Part shown: positions 23,501 to 31,602 of the stretch, in pieces
Numbering within the stretch: position 1 is the stretch's first letter
Layout: each line of letters opens with the position of its first letter
NCBI GenBank assembly: GCA_023391695.1
Contig: JAEWAK010000008.1
Location: 62,001 to 126,000 of the forward strand
Direction: 5' to 3'
DNA from: Bacillota bacterium
GTDB lineage: Bacteria; Bacillota; Clostridia; Lachnospirales; Lachnospiraceae
DNA: 64,000 nt
Made by a program: the position numbers and the translations under genes
Notes under the pieces: model-generated
The model's database searches: none
What the model was told of the DNA's origin: nothing
The model's input: the letters and a program-made list of their open reading frames with translations, nothing else

Positions 23501-26094
23501 AAAACGGAGAAAGCTGGTCAACCTGGACAGATATTGCTCCGGGAGGATATTTCACAGGAGACGGAAAGACCTGGACGGATCTGGATATTCCGCTTGCTTC
23601 CTCCTATGCGGGGCAGACAGTAAAATTCAGGTTCCTGTTAACCAGTGACAGTTCGGTTGTAAAAACAGGCTGGTATATTGATTATGTTTTAATTGATACA
23701 ACGGAGGGAGTTACAAAGGCAATCATACCGAAGGAAAATAAAAAAGCGGAGAATGGGATTGACCTGACTGTTAAGAAGAAGGAAACAGAGGTAAAACCCT
23801 TCGAACTTGATCTGAAAGCTGCACAGTCAAAGGATACTGCAAAATATGAAACCGTCAGTGATGCTGTGTTACAGGCAATTTCTTCCGTAACGACCGGACT
23901 GCCGGTAGATGCAGCGGTGACAGTACTTGAAACCGGAAGAAGTGCAAGGACGAATCCCGCAGACGGAAGATATACCTTGAAGCATGCTGCCAATGATGGA
24001 ACCGGAACCTGGACCTTAAGGGCGGAAGCTTATGGATATTATCCGGCTGAGGCACAGGTTCGGTTGGGTGAAAATAAGACCGTTAAAAAGAATTTTGTGC
24101 TGGAAGAGATGCCAAAAGGCACAATCACGGGAAGAGTCTCAGACCGGTATTCCGGCGATCCGGCAGCCTATGCCGCCATAAGGGTGAAAGAGGATTCCAG
24201 GATACCGGTTGTCACTGCGGATGAAAACGGAGAATTTGTAATACCGGAGGTATATGAAGGCGAATATACCCTTAAAGTAATAGCAGACGGATTCGAGCCG
24301 GGAGAAGTGAGTGTAACGGTAACCGGTAATGAAACCACGGAGATCGAGATACCCCTTAAGAGATTTGTAGGCTATGAAGAAGAAATCGTCTATGATGACG
24401 GAACCGGGGAAAATGCCCTTGTACTGAATTCGGCAGGCAACGGACTGGCCATAAGGGTGACGCCGTCCGGGTACGGAAAAGTAAAAGGTGCCAATATATT
24501 CTTCTGGGGAGAGGACTGGCCGACTCCGGGAGGGACCCAGATAGGAATTACTCTGTACGACACCGATGAAAACGGTGATCCGGTAAAGCTCAGTGTTCAG
24601 CCTAAGACCGTTAATGTGGTAAGAGGGGAATGGAATTATATAGACTTATCCGAGTATGGATTTTCTACGGACCGGGATTTCTTTATAGCAACCTATCAGA
24701 CGGCGGCCGGAACTGCTTCTCCCGGAACCGGCATCGATGAAGCAAGCCCCTATGGTGACAGGTCCTATCTGTATACAGGAGATACCTTCAGTCCTCTGGA
24801 GGAGGAAGATGTGACCGGCGGATTAATGATAAGAGCGAGAATGGAATATTCGGTGGATACTCCGGTAATCACCAATCTGGAAGAGATTACCTATATCAAC
24901 CGGGATACCATATTGGTAGAAGGAAAAGTAACGGCTGACGGAAAGGTAAATCTATATGCCAACGGTGTGAAAGCCGGTGAAACGAATGCGGTAAACAAAA
25001 CCTTCAGCAAGGAAATAACCTTGACGGAGGATGAAAGTATAATTACGGCAGCTTCCGAATTGAACGGAAAAGAAACGGAACCCTCCGCCGGTAAGACGGT
25101 AATAAAAGATAAAACCGCACCGGAACTCATCATTACCGAACCGGCTGACGGGTCCGTTACCAAAGAAAGGGTTGTAGATATCGCAGGAACCGTTGCGGAT
25201 GAGCATTTGGACCGGCTGGAAATTAATGAAGAAGCTGCTGAAATTGTGGATGGATCCTTCCATATCGAAAAAATTGTGCATAGCGGTGAGAATACCTTTC
25301 ATTTAAAAGCATATGATCTGGCAGGTAATACCACAGAAGAATCCGTCACCGTAACGGTTAAAAATGAACTGCCGGTTATAACCGGTCTGGAGCCTTCAAA
25401 AGACGTTACCCTGACACCGGGAGAAGAGCTGACCGTAAGTTTTCATAGTGAGCCTGGCGGAAGCGGAGCTTTCCGTGTGATCCTTCCAAGCGGAATTTCG
25501 ACCCAGGGGAACAGTGCGGTTACCATGGAAGAAGCAGAGGAAGGCTATTATGTCGGCACCTGGACCGCTCCGGAAGCAGAGATAAACGGGCTTATTGTTG
25601 AAGCGGAATTTACCGACAACGCAGGGAATACCGTAACTGCTTTGGCGGAAGGAAAAGTCAGTATAACGGCGGAACCGGCCATAAGTAACTTGGAACCCTC
25701 GGAGGATGTAACCTTAGAAGGCGGAGATGAACTGAATATAAGTTTTCACAGCAAAGAAGGCGGGTCAGCCTCTTTCCGGATACTTTTTTCGGATATCAGT
25801 GTTACAAAAACTACGGTAACTAATATGGAAGAAGTTTCCCCGGGATATTATGAGGGCACCTGGACAGCTCCGTATGATACGAAAATAAACGGTCTCGTGG
25901 TGGAAGTAAGCTATACGGACGTCGATGGAAAAACTATTACCGCTGCGGCAGAAGGCAGAATCAATATAATTGAAGCCGAGGACGGAGGAGAAAATACAAT
26001 GGTGCCGGTGATCCCGGAGAAACAGGAAATCCCGGAGATACCAAGTATTCCAGATAATCCTGTGATTCCCGTAGACCCTAAAGAAACAATCTAA
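20572..26094 (+). CDS. Large secreted subtilisin-family protease (bacillopeptidase F-like), multidomain
   Basis: 1840 residues from the ATG at 20572 (TTAGGAG upstream; an in-frame ATG lies at 20548). Signal peptide: KLRKIISLLLFLLMIFNPAV then TFAES. An inhibitor-type propeptide follows to about residue 180. The S8 catalytic domain shows GTIDTGATWTHPAL (Asp218), IPHGTHVLGTILG (His267), INNSWGG (oxyanion Asn) and GTSMAAPSVTGAVA (Ser438), all intact. Then come two similar sandwich domains (GWIPDGEWQWGEP; NNSWAWGVPTSGPG) around an Fn3-like unit, two carboxypeptidase-regulatory-like beta folds (PKGTITGRVSD), an Ig-like repeat (TEPADGSVTKERVVDIAGTV) and two near-identical C-terminal repeats (LEPSKDVTLTPGEELTVSFH; LEPSEDVTLEGGDELNISFH). 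The end is Pro-rich (EIPSIPDNPVIPVDP) without LPXTG or SLH, so cell attachment is unclear. It is monocistronic. Confidence 0.93.
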   Translation: MNKGKLRKIISLLLFLLMIFNPAVTFAESNYSLPFSSVKGELHTESMDKIESGFMDSLPDDNYAEAIVYLKSQVDSMEVAREAESELSSALTPYKTKLEVRKEVIEALKDNAEDTQQKLLKYISQEEEKSNVAEYKPYYIINAVYVKATKDVIENISYMDEVEKIYENKIVKLDEPQITTGEIQANAEGVEWNVEKIKADEVWDLGVDGTGVVVGTIDTGATWTHPALKAKWRGYDPGDPGNPDPSGNWFDPIDGSTLPADEPSIPHGTHVLGTILGQEPDGSNKVGAAPGATWIAAKAFTPDGGYDDDILSAAEWMLAPGGDPAAAPDVINNSWGGDSGLDEWFLPMVTAWRAAEILPVFSAGNEDYGAAPRASVSSPANYTESFAVGATDINDIRGDFSRRGPGPYDNLKPDVSAPGVNIRSSVPGGYESGWSGTSMAAPSVTGAVALILSANNSLSLEEVEELLKETAVHLEDSDDIGYPNNGYGYGLIDTFEAVSRVAGGTGTIEGKVLKEGEDLENPVILHNQEVFETYPGSNVQINAEISDDVSIVDAQLLVKVTGKSYWITLPLTKTSGDYKSGVYSGTITGDIIDQSGFTYVIKARDYDGNEAASDEYKVTVKFGAVPDDYSIDFETDPAGWIPDGEWQWGEPVKGVGPAPLSGTKLIGTNLAGKYANNGDNVLVSVPLDLRNSDLDFAQFRVSHWYELENNRDKGTVYVSNDYGKTWNQAGPVYTGTQTQWKEIIINLNEYIGSPDPVYIAFRMTTDGSVQKTGWYLEDAKLIATDTVPPSAPANLNGRVIFGTAALTWDAAPDSDLQGYKIYRSDLIDGEYRLLGETSGTSYGDSSILPERSYYYKVSSYDYAGNESDFTLPLTVETGALGDYVYLADFEKDNGNFTTGGTNNSWAWGVPTSGPGAGLYGEKVWATNLSGNYLSSSNAFIESPEIQLPAEKNSVLTVGQWYEIENKYDKGYIQISQKNGESWSTWTDIAPGGYFTGDGKTWTDLDIPLASSYAGQTVKFRFLLTSDSSVVKTGWYIDYVLIDTTEGVTKAIIPKENKKAENGIDLTVKKKETEVKPFELDLKAAQSKDTAKYETVSDAVLQAISSVTTGLPVDAAVTVLETGRSARTNPADGRYTLKHAANDGTGTWTLRAEAYGYYPAEAQVRLGENKTVKKNFVLEEMPKGTITGRVSDRYSGDPAAYAAIRVKEDSRIPVVTADENGEFVIPEVYEGEYTLKVIADGFEPGEVSVTVTGNETTEIEIPLKRFVGYEEEIVYDDGTGENALVLNSAGNGLAIRVTPSGYGKVKGANIFFWGEDWPTPGGTQIGITLYDTDENGDPVKLSVQPKTVNVVRGEWNYIDLSEYGFSTDRDFFIATYQTAAGTASPGTGIDEASPYGDRSYLYTGDTFSPLEEEDVTGGLMIRARMEYSVDTPVITNLEEITYINRDTILVEGKVTADGKVNLYANGVKAGETNAVNKTFSKEITLTEDESIITAASELNGKETEPSAGKTVIKDKTAPELIITEPADGSVTKERVVDIAGTVADEHLDRLEINEEAAEIVDGSFHIEKIVHSGENTFHLKAYDLAGNTTEESVTVTVKNELPVITGLEPSKDVTLTPGEELTVSFHSEPGGSGAFRVILPSGISTQGNSAVTMEEAEEGYYVGTWTAPEAEINGLIVEAEFTDNAGNTVTALAEGKVSITAEPAISNLEPSEDVTLEGGDELNISFHSKEGGSASFRILFSDISVTKTTVTNMEEVSPGYYEGTWTAPYDTKINGLVVEVSYTDVDGKTITAAAEGRINIIEAEDGGENTMVPVIPEKQEIPEIPSIPDNPVIPVDPKETI

Positions 26095-26127
26095 AGTAAA
26101 AAATTAAAATTTATAATGACTGAAAAA

Positions 26128-26166
26128 GTGAACCGCTCCCTGTCTGCACGGCAGGGGGCGATTCAC
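26128..26166 (+). terminator. Terminator after subtilase gene
   Basis: GTGAA-CGC-CCCTG pairs imperfectly with CAGGG-GCG-TTCAC around CTGCACGG. A second small hairpin (TTGAAAAATCAA near 26240) followed by a T-run precedes the convergent small gene. Confidence 0.55.
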
Positions 26167-26267
26167 CTTCTATGTAAGAAACCGGATAAATTTAAACAAT
26201 ATACAAAAAGAACAGGATAATGAGAAATAATCGTCGCCCGATTGAAAAATCAAGCGATAAATTTTTA

Positions 26268-26720
26268 TTATGAGAGCGATAATAAATCTAAAAGATAGTA
26301 ATACATTTCCTTTCGTTTAATATTATAAGGATAAAAGGTATAGCGACCCAAATTAACCCCACCTTGATCTGTAAGAGGAAATAGCACGTCAAAATTATTA
26401 GTTTTATTTTTTAGGTGAATGTCGATATGATCCTTGTCTTGCTCTGCAATAAAAGTTTTTCGGAAAAATGGTTTAAAAATTTTATAAGAGCCGAATTGCT
26501 TAAGAAAATTATCTATTTCTTCTTTTGAGAGTTCTTTACTTTTTAATATTTTCCCTTCATCATTAGTTAAAAATATTTTCATATAGGATATATTATATTT
26601 AGAAAAATAATGGTTTAATGTTATTGGTTTTCCAATAAAAATATTATATCCCAAACCTAATATCAGAAATCCTGAGATACCCGCTAATAAGCCAATAGTT
26701 AGTCTTTTGAAGTACTTCAA
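26268..26720 (-). CDS. Small membrane-anchored hypothetical protein
   Basis: About 150 residues. The open frame starts with ATG at 26735, but that codon precedes the AAGGAG ribosome site; the TTG at 26720 sits 6 nt after it and is the better start. One N-terminal transmembrane helix (LTIGLLAGISGFLILGLGYN) is followed by a soluble polar domain with no recognised motif (LSKEEIDNFLKQFGSYKIFK). Base composition is clearly more AT-rich than neighbours, suggesting acquisition. Function unknown. Confidence 0.6.
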   Translation of the reverse strand: MKYFKRLTIGLLAGISGFLILGLGYNIFIGKPITLNHYFSKYNISYMKIFLTNDEGKILKSKELSKEEIDNFLKQFGSYKIFKPFFRKTFIAEQDKDHIDIHLKNKTNNFDVLFPLTDQGGVNLGRYTFYPYNIKRKEMYYYLLDLLSLS

Positions 26721-26873
26721 TTTTAACTCCTTCATATTTTAAATTAATTACTTATTACACAGTTGAAAATAAACACAAATTACATTCTAAGATTAATACT
26801 ACATCAAATTACATAATTTTACCATAATAAATAATTCATTGCTTGTTAAAATAACAACAAAAAATAAAAATTC

Positions 26874-26915
26874 GTGATAAATGTCACATATTTTTTTCTG
26901 GTTTCCATATATAAT
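26874..26915 (+). promoter_or_regulatory. Crp/Fnr-type operator at -41.5 with TATAAT promoter
   Basis: GTGA-TAAATG-TCAC (26874-26887) is a perfect Crp/Fnr-type palindrome with a 6-bp spacer. TATAAT lies at 26910-26915; a start point near 26922 puts the site centre at -41.5, the class II activation position. No good -35 is present, as expected for an activator-dependent promoter. The Crp/Fnr protein encoded two genes downstream is the likely activator. Confidence 0.7.
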
Positions 26916-26950
26916 GATTGTTATAAAAATATCAAATGGAGGATAAATAC

Positions 26951-27715
26951 ATGTTTAAGGAAGAAATTCAAATACTAAGCAACACAGCTAAGGCAAAGGC
27001 GCTTATTTTAGAAAAGAAGCCCTTTGCCTATTTTTTTCTTTCTATGCTTGCCGGTATGTATATCGGAGTGGGGATACTTCTGATTTTTACTATCGGCGGA
27101 TATCTGTCAGCGGCAGGTTCTCCCGCAACCAAGATAGTGATGGGTGCAAGCTTTGGGATTGCCTTAAGTTTGGTGGTAATGGCAGGAGCGGAACTATTTA
27201 CCGGAAATAATCTGGTTATGAGCGTGGGCCTTATGACAAAGTCGGTAACTCCCAGAGAAACAATTAAATTATGGATCGTCTGTTGGCTGGGAAATCTGGC
27301 AGGTTCCGTATTACTTGCCTTTTTATTCAGTAAAAGCGGCCTGGCGGCAGGCGATGTGGGAAATTTTATGGCAAAAACGACAGAGACCAAAATGACGGTT
27401 CCGGGGCTGCCGCTTTTTATACGGGGTATCCTGTGTAACTTTTTAGTCTGTCTGGGCGTATGGTGCGGTGTAAAATTAAAATCAGAATCCGGAAAACTGA
27501 TAATGATTTTCTGGTGCTTATTTGCATTTATTACAACAGGCTTTGAACATAGTGTGGCAAATATGACTCTATTAGCAGTCGGACTTTTGAATCCTATGGA
27601 TTATGCCATAAGCGCCGGGGGTTATTTTTATAACCTTGGTATTGTAACACTGGGAAATATGGTGGGAGGAATTGTATTTGTGGCATTTCCATATGTTCTT
27701 GCCGCAAAAGAATAA
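26951..27715 (+). CDS. Formate/nitrite-family channel, probable hydrosulfide (HSC/FNT3) type
   Basis: 254 residues from the ATG at 26951 (GGAGG 8 nt upstream; an earlier ATG at 26936 precedes that site). Six membrane helices with FNT signatures: YIGVGILLIFTIGGYLSAAG, AGAELFTGNNLVMSVGLMTK and TTGFEHSVANMTLL (central His). The family moves formate, nitrite or hydrosulfide. Here the gene heads the sulfite reductase operon; a homologue in the Clostridioides difficile asr locus is the characterised hydrosulfide channel, so export of toxic HS- is the best inference. Crp/Fnr and asrABC follow closely on the same strand. Confidence 0.88.
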   Translation: MFKEEIQILSNTAKAKALILEKKPFAYFFLSMLAGMYIGVGILLIFTIGGYLSAAGSPATKIVMGASFGIALSLVVMAGAELFTGNNLVMSVGLMTKSVTPRETIKLWIVCWLGNLAGSVLLAFLFSKSGLAAGDVGNFMAKTTETKMTVPGLPLFIRGILCNFLVCLGVWCGVKLKSESGKLIMIFWCLFAFITTGFEHSVANMTLLAVGLLNPMDYAISAGGYFYNLGIVTLGNMVGGIVFVAFPYVLAAKE

Positions 27716-27734
27716 TAAAGTAAGGAGTGGTTTC

Positions 27735-28424
27735 ATGCCTGGTATTACAGTTGAGGAACTAAAGGAACTGGAATTTTTCCGGGAGCTGCAAAGCTCGACA
27801 ATACAAATGGTATTGGAGGCAGGGCGGGTAGAGACATATAAGAAAAAGGAAATGCTTTTCCACGCTAAAACCGTGGTTGATGAAGTTATTATCGTCCTTC
27901 AGGGTGAAGTAATGCTATATAATATTACAAAGCATGGAAACCGCAAAATTATATTTATTCTGGGACCCGGCAAGCTGTTGAACCAGAGCATTGTCAGTGA
28001 TAAGCCGGTTCCGGTATTTTGCGAGGCGGCCTGTAATGTCCGCGTGTTAAAAGTTCCCCGGATTACTTTTACGGAATTGATGGTAAGGCAGCCGGAGCTG
28101 ATGTGTTCCGTTATGAAAGAATATGAACGGTATCTCTGGAGATTAAGCCATCAATTAAAGAACACGACGGGCAATATGCAGATGGAACGAAAGACTGCGG
28201 CAAAGTTATGGAAACTGGGCCGTGATTTCGGTGTGCAGGAAGAAGATGGAGTTAAAATTAACATTGAGCTTACGATTACACTGATGGCAGATTTGCTGGG
28301 GGCTCCCAGAGAAAATGTTTCAAGAGCCTGTAAAGTATTAAGTGACAGGAAACTGATCTGTTATAAAAATAAACATTTTACTCTTCTGGATCCGGATGGA
28401 TTGGCAGAATTTTATAAAAGGTAA
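27735..28424 (+). CDS. Crp/Fnr-family transcriptional regulator of sulfite reduction
   Basis: 229 residues from the ATG at 27735 (AAGGAG upstream). The N-terminal cyclic-nucleotide-type barrel (FHAKTVVDEVIIVLQGEVML) leads through a long helix to a C-terminal winged helix with ITLMADLLGAPRENVSRACK. There is no Fnr-type N-terminal cysteine cluster, so it is unlikely to sense oxygen through Fe-S. It lies between the channel gene and asrA with short spacings, and probably binds the GTGA-N6-TCAC site upstream of the operon. The effector is unknown. Confidence 0.88.
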   Translation: MPGITVEELKELEFFRELQSSTIQMVLEAGRVETYKKKEMLFHAKTVVDEVIIVLQGEVMLYNITKHGNRKIIFILGPGKLLNQSIVSDKPVPVFCEAACNVRVLKVPRITFTELMVRQPELMCSVMKEYERYLWRLSHQLKNTTGNMQMERKTAAKLWKLGRDFGVQEEDGVKINIELTITLMADLLGAPRENVSRACKVLSDRKLICYKNKHFTLLDPDGLAEFYKR

Positions 28425-28438
28425 GAAGGGAAAGAAAT

Positions 28439-29437
28439 ATGGGAAAGTTTTTTAAAAAAGAAGAAACCGAAAAGCTGTTTCGGGAACTAAAAAAGTCGTA
28501 TGATCTCTACGCTCCCAAATTATTTAAGGGGGAAGGCTGTTATTCCGATACGGATGTGGTACGGTATGGCCTTATTGATAAATGGGAAGAGATCGTATGG
28601 GATAAAAAATCGGATTACAGTTTTAAAGAAATATTGTTTCCGGTTTCGGAAACGTTGTTCTATTTTACGGAAGAAGAAATGAAAGTGCCGGAAGGGAAAG
28701 AGAAAGCCAGTCTTATATTCTTAAGAAGCTGTGATATGCATGCGTTAAAAAGATTGGATGAAATTTATCTGAAAAATGGCAGGGAGGATTTTTATTACAG
28801 ACGGCTGCGGGAGCGTACGGATTTTGCCCTGATGGGATGCAGCGAATCTTTTGAATCCTGTTTCTGTGCCGGTATGGGAACAAACCGGTGTGATTTTTAC
28901 GATATGTATATCAATCCCAAAGAGGACGGCTGTTATGTACAGGCCGTAAAAGAAAACCTTGGGCGGCTGATAGAAGATATGGGAGAAAAAAAGGAGGAAC
29001 CGGTTGCCTGGGTAACAGAAAATAAAGTGTCGGTAAAAATACCGGAACAGCTGCCGGCAGGGATCCAAAATGACGGACTCTGGGAAACCTACGGCGGACG
29101 CTGTATCGGCTGCGGGCGATGTAATTTTGTCTGTCCTGCCTGTACCTGCTTTACCATGCAGGACATTTTTTACAAGGAGAATCCAAAGACCGGTGAACGA
29201 AGGAGAGTCTGGGCTTCCTGCCAGGTGGACGGCTATACGGATGGAGCAGGCGGCTTAAGCTTTCGAAAAAACCAGGGAGAGCGGCTGCGGTTTAAAGTTT
29301 TACACAAAATCCATGACTATAAGAAACGCTTCGGTTACCATATGTGTATTGGCTGCGGACGGTGTGAGGATATTTGTCCGGAATACATCTCCTATATCGG
29401 CTGCCTGCAGAAATTAAAAGAAATGGAGGAGGCATAA
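28439..29437 (+). CDS. asrA: Anaerobic sulfite reductase subunit A (ferredoxin-type)
   Basis: 332 residues. The central part resembles the 4Fe-4S dicluster AsrA/HydB-like electron-transfer family (KASLIFLRSCDMHALKRLDE). Two [4Fe-4S] motifs are at CIGCGRCNFVCPACTC (about residue 222) and CIGCGRCEDICPEY (about residue 302). It passes electrons from AsrB to the siroheme subunit AsrC in NADH-dependent sulfite reduction to sulfide. It sits 1 bp before asrB; the order A-B-C is the standard operon. Confidence 0.95.
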   Translation: MGKFFKKEETEKLFRELKKSYDLYAPKLFKGEGCYSDTDVVRYGLIDKWEEIVWDKKSDYSFKEILFPVSETLFYFTEEEMKVPEGKEKASLIFLRSCDMHALKRLDEIYLKNGREDFYYRRLRERTDFALMGCSESFESCFCAGMGTNRCDFYDMYINPKEDGCYVQAVKENLGRLIEDMGEKKEEPVAWVTENKVSVKIPEQLPAGIQNDGLWETYGGRCIGCGRCNFVCPACTCFTMQDIFYKENPKTGERRRVWASCQVDGYTDGAGGLSFRKNQGERLRFKVLHKIHDYKKRFGYHMCIGCGRCEDICPEYISYIGCLQKLKEMEEA

Positions 29438-29438
29438 T

Positions 29439-30227
29439 ATGCTCAATGAATATGTTCCTTTCTTATCAAAAATCCAGAAAATAATACGACATACCGAACT
29501 GGAATATACCTTCCGGATGACTTTTGCAGGAAAGGTAAAGCCGGGACAGTTTTTTGAGGTGTCCATCCCTAAATTCGGAGAAGCACCTATTTCCGTCAGC
29601 GGAGTTGGAAAAGACTTTGTGGAGCTGACGATCCGCAGGGTAGGGAAAGTAACCAATGAAATATTTGAAAATCGGGAAGGCGGCAGCCTGTTTATGAGGG
29701 GGCCTTACGGAAACGGCTTTCAGCTTGAGGACTACAAGGGAAAAGAACTGATCATAGTAGCGGGAGGAACAGGGGTATCCCCGGTCAGGGGTGTCATTGA
29801 TTATTTCGGTACCCATAAAAATGAAGTGGTAAGCTTAAGTGTTATTGCAGGCTTTAAATCCCCGAAAGATATATTGTTTCAGGAGGATATTGCACGCTGG
29901 AAAAAACAGATGAACCTGACCGTAACGGTAGATGCCTCAGAGGATCCGGCTTATTCCACAGGGCTGGTTACGGCGTATATCCCGGAGCTGCCCATAGCAG
30001 ATGTCAGTAATGCGGCGGCTATTGCAGTAGGACCTCCCGCCATGATGAAATTTACGGTAGCGGAACTCTTAAAACGCGGAATGAAGGATGAACAGATATG
30101 GATATCACAGGAAAGAAAGATGTGCTGCGGACTGGGTAAATGCGGCCATTGCAAAATGGATGATACCTACATCTGCCTGGACGGTCCGGTATTTCCTTAT
30201 GTTAAGGGCAAATTACTGTTTGATTAG
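29439..30227 (+). CDS. asrB: Anaerobic sulfite reductase subunit B (FAD/NAD-binding)
   Basis: 262 residues. A ferredoxin-reductase fold with FAD-binding barrel (VKPGQFFEVSIPKFGEAPIS, MRGPYGNGFQ), an NAD-binding GGTGVSPVRGVI segment, and C-terminal cysteines CCGLGKCGHCKMDDTYICLD for a [2Fe-2S] cluster, as in dihydroorotate dehydrogenase electron-transfer subunits. It oxidises NAD(P)H and feeds AsrA. 12 bp precede asrC. Confidence 0.95.
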   Translation: MLNEYVPFLSKIQKIIRHTELEYTFRMTFAGKVKPGQFFEVSIPKFGEAPISVSGVGKDFVELTIRRVGKVTNEIFENREGGSLFMRGPYGNGFQLEDYKGKELIIVAGGTGVSPVRGVIDYFGTHKNEVVSLSVIAGFKSPKDILFQEDIARWKKQMNLTVTVDASEDPAYSTGLVTAYIPELPIADVSNAAAIAVGPPAMMKFTVAELLKRGMKDEQIWISQERKMCCGLGKCGHCKMDDTYICLDGPVFPYVKGKLLFD

Positions 30228-30239
30228 GAGGACGTAGTA

Positions 30240-31205
30240 ATGGATATTAATACGAAAAAATTAAAGAAAAATGCCTTTCGTGTAACCAAAGAACGGGGAG
30301 TCACGGCATCCCGTATCCGCGTGCCCGGAGGAAAGTGCAATGCAGAAGTTATGCAGCAGGTGGTCAGGATCGCCAATACCTACGGCAATGGGAGCATTCA
30401 CCTGACCAGCCGCCAGGGTTTTGAAATCGAAGGAATTTCTTTTAAGGACATGGATAAGGTGAATGAAATGCTCCAGCCAATTATTGAGAACCTGGGTACT
30501 GCCCAGACTGTTTGGGGTACCGGATATCCTGCCTCCGGAACACGGAATGTGAGTGCCTGCATCGGAAACCGTGTCTGTCCCTTTGCCAACTATAGTACGG
30601 ATGTTTTTGCAAAGAGAATTGAAGCCGCTATTTTTCCCAATGACCTGCACTTTAAGATTGCCCTTACCGGATGCCCCAATGACTGTGAGAAAGCCCGGAT
30701 GCATGATTTTGGAATTATAGGGATGACCATGCCCCGGTATGACCCAAACCGCTGTGTAAGCTGTAAAGCCTGCGTGAAGGGGTGTGATAAATTATCCGTG
30801 GATGCATTAAGAATGGAAAATTACAGAGTGGCCAGAAATGAGGAGAAATGTATCGGCTGCGGCGTATGTGTCATAAAATGCCCTACCCGTGCCTGGACGA
30901 GAAGCCTGAAAAAATATTACCGACTGACTATTATGGGCAGGACCGGGAAACGTAATCCAAGGCTTGGCGAAGATTTCCTGGTATGGGCCGATGAGGATAC
31001 GATTATCAAAGTGATTTTAAATACCTATAAATTTGTGGAGAAATATATTGACCGGTCTGCTCCGGGGGGAAAGGAGCACGTTGGCTATATTGTGGACCGT
31101 GTCGGTTTCCCGGAATATAAAAAATGGGCCCTTGACGGGATAGAGCTGCCTCCTGAAACACTGGTAAAAGATAATGTTTATTGGAGTGGTGTCCATTACC
31201 GTTAG
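30240..31205 (+). CDS. asrC: Anaerobic sulfite reductase subunit C (siroheme)
   Basis: 321 residues. Nitrite/sulfite reductase ferredoxin-like N-terminal domain (GNGSIHLTSRQGFEIEGISF). Siroheme/[4Fe-4S] cysteines lie in CIGNRVCPFANYSTD and LTGCPNDCEKARMHDFG. Two ferredoxin-type clusters are inserted: CVSCKACVKGCDK and CIGCGVCVIKCPTRAW. It is the catalytic subunit reducing sulfite to sulfide with six electrons. It is the last gene of the operon, followed by a terminator. Confidence 0.95.
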   Translation: MDINTKKLKKNAFRVTKERGVTASRIRVPGGKCNAEVMQQVVRIANTYGNGSIHLTSRQGFEIEGISFKDMDKVNEMLQPIIENLGTAQTVWGTGYPASGTRNVSACIGNRVCPFANYSTDVFAKRIEAAIFPNDLHFKIALTGCPNDCEKARMHDFGIIGMTMPRYDPNRCVSCKACVKGCDKLSVDALRMENYRVARNEEKCIGCGVCVIKCPTRAWTRSLKKYYRLTIMGRTGKRNPRLGEDFLVWADEDTIIKVILNTYKFVEKYIDRSAPGGKEHVGYIVDRVGFPEYKKWALDGIELPPETLVKDNVYWSGVHYR

Positions 31206-31251
31206 GAGGCGTCTTCCGGTGTGAATAACCACTGCAATTTTCAGTCGTACT

Positions 31252-31345
31252 GAAAGAGATAATTTAAACTGAGATTAAAATATAAATGAATTATGGGCGT
31301 ATTGCAAGCTGATATATTATACTAAGTTTGCAGTACGCCTTTTGT
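31252..31345 (+). repeat. Terminator-containing direct repeat, copy A
   Basis: A ~67-bp block beginning GAAAGAGATAATTTAAACTG recurs at 38198 with about three mismatches. It includes GGCGTATTGCAA...TTTGCAGTACGCC followed by TTTTGTTT, a good rho-independent terminator for asrABC. The two copies flank the PTS locus in the same orientation. Confidence 0.8.
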
Positions 31346-31497
31346 TTGGATGTTCCTGAAAATTAAACATCTGGGACTAATATGGGAAAAAACGAATAAA
31401 TTGGTTGAAAATATTAACGAAAAAAGCTTGAATGTTAATGAAAAAAATATACAAAATAACATATATGATTCCGGCGGATCGAATTGATGGAATAACA

Positions 31498-31526
31498 TTG
31501 ACGAATATACCGCTGCCATATATGAT
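31498..31526 (+). promoter_or_regulatory. Predicted promoter of PTS-regulator operon
   Basis: TTGACG, 17-bp spacer and TATGAT lie ~75 bp before the regulator start codon. The rest of 31346-31602 is AT-rich and holds a small hairpin (GATGTT...AACATC near 31347-31370) and no gene. Confidence 0.6.
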
Positions 31527-31602
31527 TGATATAGATGTTATATATAAAAAATATATACATTGACTGGACATTTTCTATATTCAAATTTGAAAGAGGAAAA
31601 AT

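Noticed and set aside
26951..27715. Nitrite or formate transporter (NirC/FocA) assignment
   Set aside because: The family fits, but the asrABC context favours a hydrosulfide channel; no nitrite reductase or formate lyase gene is nearby.
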